A DNA stretch of 64,000 nucleotides, from assembly GCA_014529385.2 (NCBI GenBank), contig CM043963.1, forward strand, positions 79,508,412-79,572,411, given 5' to 3'. Within the stretch, counting starts at the first letter, position 1, and every line of letters starts with the position of its first letter. The translations under genes and the position numbers were made by a program. The stretch comes from Adiantum capillus-veneris (Eukaryota; Streptophyta; Polypodiopsida; Polypodiales; Pteridaceae). Below, piece after piece: positions 43,521 to 53,615 of the stretch. The notes beneath the pieces are model-generated. The model worked only from the letters and a program-made list of their open reading frames with translations. It made no database searches and was not told the DNA's origin.

Positions 43521-44094
43521 TGTGCGCTCCTTGCCGCACTGTCGAAGCAAGGGACTTGCCGATACACCGTGTACGAGCCGCAGATGGCTCCAAGCACACA
43601 ACTAGTTTAACTAGTAAGCTCAAAGAGGGCAATGGTGTGTCACTCACCGCCTTATGCTCCTGCCGTAGAGGATTCCTCGCCGCGAAGAAGAGGGAGACGC
43701 CGCTACGCCGCACTCAACCGCCTTGCCGCCGTCGTGCCGCCGCAACGCTCGATCGCACACACACTCTCTCTCTCTCTCTCTCACGCACACACACAAGGAG
43801 ATGGTGAAGGAGAAGGTGGAGATGGAGCAAGAGCAGCTTCTATTGCACAATGAGAGAATGACTCAATTTTAGGTTTAATTGGCTTTTATGTGAGCTCACC
43901 CCATTCACACTTGGGCGCCCATGCTTAGCCAACTAACCCTACCATGTTCGTGTTAGAGTGCGCCTCTCATCGGCGATCACTCTACCTTTCCCTATTGGAC
44001 CGACAAGCCCGGTGCCTGACTCTACTTAAATAAATAATACGGTTACAGTATCCGTCGTAGGCGATAGGGTGTTCGTGAGCCACGAGGGTTAACA
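43521..44094 (-). repeat. Gypsy-D 3' LTR (left copy)
   Basis: TGTGCGCTCCTTG to GGGTTAACA on +, 574 bp. It contains CT/CA runs that differ in length from the right copy. Confidence 0.95.
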
Positions 44095-44107
44095 TTGCCC
44101 CCCTTCC
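44095..44107 (-). promoter_or_regulatory. Gypsy-D polypurine tract
   Basis: ttgccccccttcc on + reads ggaaggggggcaa on minus, directly before the 3' LTR start. Confidence 0.8.
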
Positions 44108-45314
44108 TTATGTAGATTCCGTCCTCGGAAGCTATTGAGTTGAAGCTTGGTATGTCCATGTTGTAGAGCATCTAGATTTGAATCTGCAAGGCAAAGTCAC
44201 TGTTTTAGCAAGCGGAATTATATTGCCATAAATCATGAGGGGAATGTAAAGTACATGTGGAAATGAGTAAATGCAAGATTTATGAAATGTTAGACTGCCA
44301 TTAAGGACAAATAAATTGCACTTTGAGTAAATTAATTAATCAAGAGTTTTGAGCTTATGGGTGAGTCTATCAATTAGTTAGCTATGACTAAGGTTAAAAC
44401 AACTACTCTAGTACTAGCTAAGCTAAGAAGATTATCTAAATGCAAGATTCCCTAATTATGCTTTTCAGTTTTGATTAGCCAACTTGCTCTCACAACTGCA
44501 AACAAAAGCTTGAAATGTTAACTGTAAGCTCAATGGAAGTCTTTTAATTTTTTATTTTTTTTAATACTTTTTTACTTTGGGTCACAATCATGTGACGTGT
44601 GTGCTTATTTTGTATGTCCGGGGTTTTTTGCTTCTCAAGGAAAAGCGCCCACACTGGGAACCTCTAGGGCTCTAGTACCATAGACAATACATGTGAGTGA
44701 AGTACCAATTCAAGCCAGGATTTCTCTTCCAGCGTAAGATTTTTCATTTGTGGCACTTATGTTTTTTTTTTTTTTTTGCTTCCATTTCCTTGGTATTCGT
44801 GCTAGTGTTTTTTGTTGTTTGAGTGAGCAAGACTTTCTCTGCCTAAAACATTCCTAAGGTCTCAAATACTCGGATAATTTTATTAGCTAGGCCTAGTGGT
44901 CAAGTAAATGAGTTAACCTAAAGTCACGGTCTCCTAATCTCCAGGCTCATCCATAAGATTAAACTGGAGTTCAATCAACTTAAGCAAAGACAAATTTATA
45001 CATCTATAATGGCAGATAACAATCATAACTATTGCACTCAAACAAAGAATGAAAAATCATTATTAGCAATTACACATATCCACCAACATGAATCATGGAA
45101 AGTAGTACACCTGGAGGTATGGAGTGGCTCATTTCGTTGAAGTAGATGTCCTCAGCCATGTGGATGGAGATCCATATAAGTCCTACCTAACACATCCAAA
45201 AACAGGTACTATACCTCTAGGAGGCATGTCAGTGTGAAAAATTAAAACTCCTAAAAAACAAACTCAAAACACAATCTAGACCCCTAACCTACCTATCTGT
45301 CACCCCTTTTAGAA
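44108..45314 (-). other. Gypsy-D 3' non-coding region
   Basis: AT-rich. Contains a sequence at about 44888-44950 (cctagtggtcaagtaaatgag ... ggtctcctaatctcc) that faintly resembles tRNA A and B boxes. No ORF is supported. Confidence 0.5.
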
Positions 45315-45746
45315 TCAAGGAAAGAGGATATTATATAAACCGGGTGGCCACCCTAAGGCTAGGCCTCTATCCTCATCATCTAGATAAATAAAATCATTGT
45401 CCGTGAGGCCATAGTCTTCCTCGGTCTCTATTAGTTCCTCTTCATCATCCTCTTGTGCAAGCATGCTAATCAAGAACCTCGCGATGCGTGGATACTCATC
45501 TTGTGCAAAACAATAAGCATGTGCCATTGGAGACACATTCGCTACTGGGTAGGTATCACTAGTTAGCCATAGACGTATCAGCCATTCTAACTCCTCAAAA
45601 TTTCTCTCACATGCAAGGCTCTCTATCAAATCCCATTCACAAGAAAGTATAGGATAGCATACGTAGAACACTTGAGGAAAAGACAAAGGGTACCTTTCAT
45701 CAAAAATAGAAGTGCATGCCTCTGGTGAAGTAGCCATTTCTGACAA
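45315..45746 (-). CDS. Gypsy-D accessory ORF, acidic 143-residue protein
   Basis: Intact open frame from MSEMATSPEACTSIFDERYP to ILFP-stop, inside the element between the protease-like ORF and the 3' LTR. The N-terminal half is rich in aromatic residues and Cys with Trp/Leu helices (ELEWLIRLWLTSD); the C-terminal half is strongly acidic (AQEDDEEELIETEEDYGL). No signal peptide or convincing membrane segment. I do not recognise the family. It has stayed open while gag-pol gained stops, which argues mildly for a real gene, but 143 codons can survive by chance. It lies where env-like or regulatory ORFs lie in other Athila/Tat-group elements; the sequence does not look like an envelope protein. 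Confidence 0.5.
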   Translation of the reverse strand: MSEMATSPEACTSIFDERYPLSFPQVFYVCYPILSCEWDLIESLACERNFEELEWLIRLWLTSDTYPVANVSPMAHAYCFAQDEYPRIARFLISMLAQEDDEEELIETEEDYGLTDNDFIYLDDEDRGLALGWPPGLYNILFP

Positions 45747-46338
45747 GACAGATAGATTTGGTTAGGCCTTTAAAACATAAGAGTTGTTTTTGTGTGTTGC
45801 TTGAATTGACACGGTGAATTTGGACTTATATGTAAGATCTGATAGGGTGCTCTCTCGTTGCTAGTCGCTCTTGCTCTTTACTATTTTTGTTTTTTGTGAG
45901 TATAAGGCTATATATATACATTCCCTAAGATTGGAATTCAGAGATCAGGGAGGAGGGTTGAGAGGGGAGCGAGTGAATGATTGATGTTAGCAAACACTCC
46001 CACCTTCCTTGGGTAGATCATACCTTTTGGAAGGAGGTCGTCACCTTTTGAAACCAATTGTTCCAAGTTGTTATGGGTGAAGGTTTTAACCAATAGTTTT
46101 CGACCGCCCTATGCGTTTCATCTAGTTGCAAGGGTGGTAAGGTACTCTCCCATGATTTTATTGGCAACGTTGTTGTAGGTGGTGAACTTACCCCGGGAGG
46201 TGCAAACTCTTTCGTGCTTGTATGGATATGTACAGTGGTAGGTGGAGGTTGTGTCGAAGCTTCTATTTGCGTATAGGAACTACATGAAGAGCAAGAAGCT
46301 TCATTTGATTTCCCTGTTCCTGAGCTAGGTGGAACAAA
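45747..46338 (-). other. Gypsy-D spacer between accessory ORFs
   Basis: Non-coding, with a tatatatata run near 45911-45920 that could serve as a promoter or be chance. Confidence 0.45.
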
Positions 46339-47390
46339 TCATTCTTTCTTTAGTACCCAAACTAGCTCTAGATCGGGTGTGTAACATTCCATGATTTTTT
46401 CTTTTCCGCGATTTTCAATTTGTTTTGGAGCCACAGGATTGGGTTTACATGGGCCAGGTGACACGTAAGAGTACACTTTACGTTTGGGCACCCAGATTTG
46501 ATCATTTCCTTCATAGTATCCTTGGGCTTCCAATAGTCGTTTAGGAATCCAACGCAACGTTTCTTTACATTTCTTGGAGTGAGTGGGACGGTTCTTACTA
46601 GGTTTCCGTTTTTTTGCATCAACCATGCTCACTACAGAGGCTTTAGGGACCCACTTGTATGTTTTGTCTGTTATATTAGGATGGTTCTTGTGTGTCTCAA
46701 GCTTTCTTTCAACTACATCAGTTGAAGCTCTAGAGAGTTGGGCTATGGGGACGTATGGTTCAACCTCCTGGACATGCAATGTCTTGGGTTTTATTTCCTT
46801 AGGCAATATCTCAGGGACTATGGCTTGAGTGGTAGGGCTAAGAGTTGGTTTTTGCGTTGTAACACCCCCAGTCCCCCAATCAATAGTGCATTTGGTGGCT
46901 ATCATCCATGTGCGGCCTAGGTTTATATTACCCTCCATAGTTCTAGTAGGCATGACCAAAAAGTCTTGAGCTACAATCCCATTGTCATAACTGACAGAAG
47001 TGTGCTAGATTCCAAAAACCGTAGTTTTTTTCTTGTTGACACCCTTGACTTGGATAATACTCTCAGATAGAGGTGGCTTCCCTAACTGACACCACACCCC
47101 ATAGGATAGCAGATTATATTTAGCACCCGTGTCCAATAAGGCGTTATATAGCACTTTTCCATAGGCACTATTTAACTCAATAGGGTATCGTAGAGGTGTG
47201 TCAGAGTCCAACCCCTCCTCTTCGATTTCCACGTGGAATGCATTTGTGACTCCAAGGTTAGCCTCTCGTTTTTGTCTTATACGTTGTTGTCGCTCCTTAG
47301 CCTTAGCTTGAGCTTGTATCTTCTTTAACTCGGTTGTGCTTTGGCGGCCTTCTTTTGATGAATGGCCCGTAGTTCTTCTTGGCTTAAAGG
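46339..47390 (-). pseudogene. Gypsy-D accessory ORF: second retropepsin-like domain with W-(V/I)-P-K tail
   Basis: Open in the -1 frame relative to pol from about 47390, overlapping the pol end by about 65 bases; no ATG precedes the first domain. A Lys/Gln-rich start (ELKKIQAQAKAKERQQ) is followed by an aspartic protease fold: NALLDTGAKYNLLSYGVW (DTGA at 47122-47133), a flap-side strand ending KTTVFGI, stop TAG 47005-47007, then DFLVMPTRTMEGNINLGRTW and CTIDWGTG. INLGRTWM matches the LGRP(F/W) motif of retropepsins. The remainder has four tryptophan repeats: YKWVPK, LRWIPK, IWVPK, VWVLK. Cleaving a polyprotein is the family role; what this one cuts is unknown. It could be a captured copy of another element's protease. 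The fold call is good, the function open. Confidence 0.75.
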
Positions 47391-50300
47391 ATCATAATAT
47401 CTTTTGAATTTACTCCCATTGAGGAATCCAATGGTTTCAACTCCATCAAGAGTTTCCACACGAAGGGTACCTTGTGGGGTAATTTCACATACTCTATATG
47501 GTCCTTTACCAGCATATTTCAACTTTTTCTTCTCTTTACGTACTCCATACATAAGGACTTTATCACCAACTTTGATGTCCTTGTCCTTCACATGGCGATC
47601 AAACCACTTCTTTCTCCTATCCTTTTCCACAAGAGCATTTTGCACAGCCAACTGTCTCTCTTCATCTAGTTTTTCTAAGATATACAAACGCTCGGTTAAG
47701 GGGTTACCATTCCATCCTTCTTACGAAGCTACCCTAAGACTAGGAATGACAAACTCCCAAGGCATAACCGCTTCTTGGCCGTATACCATTTTGAATGGCG
47801 TACAATTAATAGCCACTTTATAAGCAGTACGATAAGCCCATAGAGCAGATGTCAACTTCAAATCCCAATCAGTGCGATGAGCTTCTACCGTCTTGGTTAA
47901 AATAGAGATTAGAGTCTTGTTGGTGCTCTCGGCTTGTCCATTAGCTTGCGGGTAATAAGGTATAGACTTATGGTGGGATATCATAAAGGTCGTGGTAAGC
48001 TCTCTTATTACCTCATTTATAAAATGGGTACCATTATCACTAACAATTTCAAAAGGGCAACCAAATCTTGTGATAATGTTCTCAAAAAGAAACTTAGCTG
48101 TTGTCCTCGCGTCAGCTTTTTGTGAAGCCTTAGCCTCAGCCCACTTTGTTACATAGTCCGTAGCAACTAGAATATATCGAGATTGAGTGTTGCGAGCTGT
48201 GGGACTAATTGGACCTACAAAGTCTAAGCCCCATTTTTCAAATGGTTGGGTTACTTTAATAGGATGTAAGGGCATTCTGTCTTTGCGCTGTGTGGTCTTG
48301 TAACGTTGGCACTCATCACACCCTTTTGCAAAAAGTGATGCATCCTTAAATAAAGTTGGCCACCAATAGCCTGATTGCAGCACCTTTCTAGCAGTCAGGT
48401 CTCCAGAAAAATGACCTCTTGCTATGCCCATATGTGCTTCTTGCAAGATATACAAATATTCATCCTCGCGGGCACAACGCCTAAGAATATCATCCTTGCC
48501 TAATCTATACAGAGTTCCGGCAATCAAACAATAGGGTTCACATTCTTTTACTAGCCTTCGAGCGATATCCTTACGAAGTTCCTTGGGTGGAAAACCATTA
48601 ACTAAAAAGTTAACAATGTTCTCACTCCATTCAGGCATAGTCTCAACTATGAATAGGGAAGTATCGGGTAATTCATCATCAACTCCTGTAGGGGCTTCAC
48701 CATTGGGTATGCGAGACAAATGATCAGCCATGACATGCCTTTTATCGGGTCTCACTACAATCGTGAAATCAAACTCCAGAAGAATTAACAACCATCGTGT
48801 GATTCTTCCTGTGGAGCATGGATTGTTTACTAGATACAGCAACGCTTGATGGTCCACATAAAATACAAACTTGTTTGCCAGAAGGTAGTAGCGAAATTTC
48901 TTTACTGCATAAACCATTGCCAAACCTTCTCGCTCTGTAGTGGTGTAGTTCCTTTCAGCATCGTTCAATTGACGGCTTGCAAAGCTAATGGGATAGTCCA
49001 ATTTATGTTCTCCTGGTTGAGTGAGAACACACCCAATAGCAAAGTTTGATGCATCAATATGCACATGGAAAATGACATCCCAGTTAGGTGTCCTTAAAAT
49101 CGGAGCACTTGCTAGTGTTTTCTTCAATTGTTCATAGGCTTGGTCACACTCTTCAGTCCATTTAAATTCAATGAGAAGCTTGTACAAAGGACGTGCTATC
49201 TCAGCAAAAAATAAAATAAACCGTCGATAATAACCCACGTGTCCCATGAACCTTTGAACTCCCTTGTAATTGGTTGGTGGTGGTAACTCTAGAATCACTT
49301 TAATTTTGCTCTCATCGGTTGAGATACCATTCTTGGATACTATATGCCCTAAAATAACTCCATGCTTGACCCAAAATTGGCATTTGAACGGGTTCAATGA
49401 GATACGATATAACCTACACTTTTCAAACACCTTCCGCAAACATGATAGATGTTCTTTCCAAGAAGAGTAAACACAAAGGTCGTCTAAGAAAGCTTCACAA
49501 AACTCTCTCAAATATTCTTTAAAAGCAGTGTTTATTAATCGTTGGAATGTAGCAGGGGCATTTGTTAAGCCAAAAGCCATCACACGAAATGCAAACATGC
49601 CAAATTATGTAATCAAGGCAGTTTTAGCTTGGTCCTCTAGCGCTATCGTGATTTGGTTGTAGCCTGAGTACCCATCTAGAAAGCTATAAGCTTCCTTGCC
49701 TGCAACTCTTTCGAGTACATGTTCGGAATATGGTAGGGGGTAATGGTCTCTTCTAGTAGCTGCATTAACTTTTTTGAGGTCCACGCACACCCTGAGTTTC
49801 CCATTCTTTTTTGCCACGATAACTATCGGAGACACCCATTCAGAGTGTTCAATAGGATATATGAACCCACATTTGATAAGCTTTTCTAGTTCTTCTTGAA
49901 TGATCTTTGCGTACTTAGGATTCATCGGGTAGGGTCTTTGTTGTACGGGCTTCGCAGTGCTAATCATAGGGATTTTATGTTGGACCACAGAAGGTGGAAC
50001 ACCTTTCATATCATTGTATGTCCAAGCGAATACGTCCTTGAATTCCTTGAGAAGCTTTTTGAGGACCGCCTCTTCAACTTCTGTGAGGTCTTGGGCAATA
50101 AAAACAGGTTTTGATTCTTCACTGGGGTCAGCTAATTCTATTTCTTTAACTATTGCCGGACCATCATAGATTCCATTATTCCCATCGATAGGTATTCTTT
50201 GGGCTTTTGTGTACACAACCTTTGCTTCCCCTGTGGTGTAAGATTTGAAATGTTCTGGTGCAGGATGCAAGTCTGTGGATTCTGGTTGTGTTTTGGTTTG

Positions 50301-53300
50301 TGCTTCCATTTCTGCTTTCTTGTGTTGTCGAGCTAACTCTTGGTTTTGACGCCTCCTTGCAGTGCGGCTCAACTTTGGCTTGTCTATGATCTCTAATTGG
50401 GCTATGTCATGAGGTCGTGGTCTAAACCACATAACATTTTGGAGATATTCACCCCAATTGTCTACCAATTTTCGATGAGCATCACATGCTCCTATATAAC
50501 TGAGCCATTCTGCTGAGGATCTCTTCTTTTTTATCCTAGCACGTACATTGGCTCGATATCGACGCCTCTTAAGGTTTTTCTTTTTATTATTTGAGACCTG
50601 CTTTTGATTTGCATTTAGATCTGGCTCACTAAAGGAGTCCTCGTTGGTGTCCTCTTCACTCTCGGGGGAGCTATCATCGGTTGATGTGCTCGGTCCTTCT
50701 GAATGTTTTGACTCTGAACTTGCTCCACTCTCTAATTCATGAGATTCAGAATCCGTTTCACTCTGGGAGTCAGTGTCCAAGTCGTGTTGGTCAAAGTCTT
50801 CTATTGAGCTATCGGTGTCACTGTCAGATTGGTCCACAATTGCCTTGCCCTTAGAAGATGCATGTATGGCACTTATCATGTTTAGAGGTGCAATTTGTGG
50901 TACCTCTTCCCCCTCTGGTGTGACCCAAGTGGTTCCTCTATTTCCCCAGGTATCTATGGCTGCAGCTAGGTGTACCCAGTCTACGTTGTCTGATTCCGTC
51001 ATACCCGGTAACACATCCATGTAAGGAGAATCTTGGCCAATGTCTGTATCCTTCTTACAAGTGTAACAATATTGTAGTGGGGCCGAGTGAACTGTGGTGT
51101 CAGAGCGATGATCAATAATGGTTTTACTCCCTAAGGGGTGTACCTTACCAGTCACCAAATCCACTCTAAGGACAGAGTCTTGGAATTGCAAATAGACATG
51201 ATTTTTAGACCAATCATGAACCATTTGTGCTTCCCTCATGAATGGTCGTCCTAAAATCATTTCATATGACATAAGGTGTTTAGAGAAATCCATTACAATG
51301 AACGTATGTCGTACCTTGTGTCCTAGAACTTTGATCTTAAGATCCTTGAGCATCCCCATAGGTTTGGCTATGGTACCATTTGCCATCTTTACCACAATGT
51401 TAGTAACACTGAGGCGGGGTTTTCCCATGGATTCCCAACAATCTTTTGTAACGATGCTAACTCCCGCACCACCATCAAGAATTCCCTTTATAGTTAATCC
51501 CTTGGTAGTGATGGGTAGGGTCGCATTAGACTCGTCGCCTTCAAAATACTGCCCTAATTCGTTAATGGGTACCTCGATCACAGACTCGTGTCCATCTAAG
51601 TCAAGTGATTGCACATGATTTTCCTCATCAATCATAATCGAGTCAGGCCTATTTGGTTGCGCAAACTGCGGTAATCCCGTTCGTAGCTCTCCATTAAGGA
51701 ATGCTCGAAGTGCAAGGAATAACTCAGGATCTCCATACAGCTTTGCTATGATCGTGGTTCGGACCTCAGAAGACATGAAGTCCACTAGTTTGGCAACATT
51801 CATTGGCATTTTGCAGGGTGTAGGTCCTTGACTAGGAACTGGTGAGGATGGAATCTCATATTCCTCAATGGGATCAAGTATTCCTGCGTTAAACATGCTT
51901 TCCAACAAGAAAGGTGTATGCTCACTTTCTGATGCCCCGTCCTCACTCCCTTCTTGGATGATACTAGATATGGCTAACGGTCTATGGTTCATGTGGGGTG
52001 GATGAACTTGCGTGGGAAACACTGTGTCATGAATTTTGACATGCATGGGTTCTGGTTCTAGTTTCCTTTGAGTCTCCTCCACTAAACCTCTTAGATGTTT
52101 CACCTGCTCAATCTCGTCTACTGGGTTTGGATACGTCCCAATCTTCTTTTTACGATTCTTCCCTTTTTGCCCCTGCGGTTTATCTTGGGGGTCCTGGATT
52201 GGATTTGGAAACACTAGTGGTGTTTTCAGAGGCTCTTTATGGTTTTCTCTTATTCGGTTTTCATTTGGTTCCATGTTACGGTTTTCTTTGTCGGTCTTTC
52301 CCTTTGTGGTATTGGTTCTAGTCTCCATTGTCTCGATTGAATCTGAATCATCCTCGAGGTCATTCATATACAGGGGGTCATCTCCTGTTCCTATGTTTGT
52401 TTTGGAACTTGGCTTTGAATTTCCCGTATTCTGCGACCTCTTCCTTCGCGTCTTCTTTTTCTTTGCTCGGATAACTGACGCGGTGTCTCTCTCTTCGAGG
52501 ATATGGCCTGGCCCTTGAAGCATGGACCGTGTAATCGCATAAGCGGGTGCGACGGGTGGTATTGGCGATGTCACACTAGCAATTTCGACCAAATTTAGGG
52601 GTGTGATTTTAGGCGCATTTGGATTATAGGGGCATTGGGCAATCAAGTGATCTATGCCACAACGATTACATGTGAGTATTGGCATTGCAGATGTGCTCCC
52701 TTGATTCATTTGCATCTGTGCAGCATTCTTTTGCAGCCTAATAGGGCACTCCGCTGCCCGATGTGGTCCACCACACTCGTAGCATTGAAGAGGTGGCCTC
52801 CTAGCCTGGGTGTTGATATTTTGACCTCTGGATGCGAGAGCAGCAGCTTGATAAACCGGCTTGACTTGCCCCCAACAATCTTCCATGTAGTATATAGGAC
52901 ACTCTTTCAATGTATCAAGTCCGTAGGCAATACTAGTGTCTATTTCCTCCTCACAGCCATCTGCATAAGCATTTGATGGCTCGCAACCCACTTGGTTCAT
53001 AGGGGCGACTCTTGGATGCGGGGGCTGCGGTCCTAGCATAGGAGGTGGTAGCGGTGTAGCTTGTACAACATTTTGAGATCTAGGGACCATGTGTTGCGAT
53101 AGTTGCTCAACAGGTGGAGCAGGCATCAATACAGGAGCTCGAGGTGCATCCGTCCAGGCTACAGGTGGTCTAATTGCCATCATACGTTTGATCATTAAAC
53201 AATCCTTAGCTTGTTGACCATACCTACCACATGCGTTGCAAGTTCCATTAAATTTTACTCTAAACGTAGGGCACTCACTAGTGCTATGTGGACCTAAGCA

Positions 53301-53615
53301 AATGGAACACCATTGTTGCTCCCTTCTTGGATACATGTGACTATTTTGAGGGGGTCGATTATCCTTAAGAGACTCTTGGATTGCCTTGGTGAGGTCTGCC
53401 AAGAATGTCTCAAATACCTTTGGCTCATTGGCAATGGGCTTTGCAGTCATGGGTTCATACTCAATGGCTTGTGAGCTAGTGGATCTCGTGTCGGTAGACA
53501 CCCTCATGCCTGCTATCATCAAGTTGTCCTCCAATTGGATTGCATTGGCAGTGACATCTTCCCAGGTTGTGATACCTCTAATCACTAGTCCATTATAGAT
53601 TCCTTCATTCCTCAA
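47325..53615 (-). pseudogene. Gypsy-D gag end and pol: zinc knuckles, protease, RT, RNase H, integrase
   Basis: One frame with stops TAA 49605-49607 (RT, before FGMFAFRVMAFGL) and TAA 47721-47723 (after integrase SLRVAS). In order: four Cys/His knuckles (52632-53309); a long Lys/Glu-rich spacer; protease with GILDGGAGVSIV (DGGAG at 51462-51476) and MILGRPFMRE; a second acidic Ser/Asp-rich spacer; RT with PYPMNPKYAKIIQEELEKLI, VCVDLKKVNAATRRDHYPLP and AFLDDLCVYSS; RNase H VHIDASNFAIGCVL and YVDHQALLYLV; integrase HMGIARGHFS...CDECQRYKTT, GLDFVGPI, IVSDNGTHF and YPQANGQAESTNKTL; and a C-terminal KVGDKVLMYGVRKEKKKLKY segment ending at 47325. There is no chromodomain. The spacers make pol unusually long. 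Confidence 0.92.

Noticed and set aside
43520-43807. 95-residue + ORF, with a longer counterpart at 56258-56779, starting in both gypsy-D LTRs
   Set aside because: It lies antisense within the LTR, ends in CT/CA-encoded Leu/Ser/His runs, and both copies are identical by descent of the LTR, so its conservation carries no evidence of function.
44888-44950. Second SINE-like A/B-box pair inside gypsy-D
   Set aside because: The B box match is poor (ggtctcctaatctcc) and there is no second copy or tail, so it is only mentioned within the 3' region entry.
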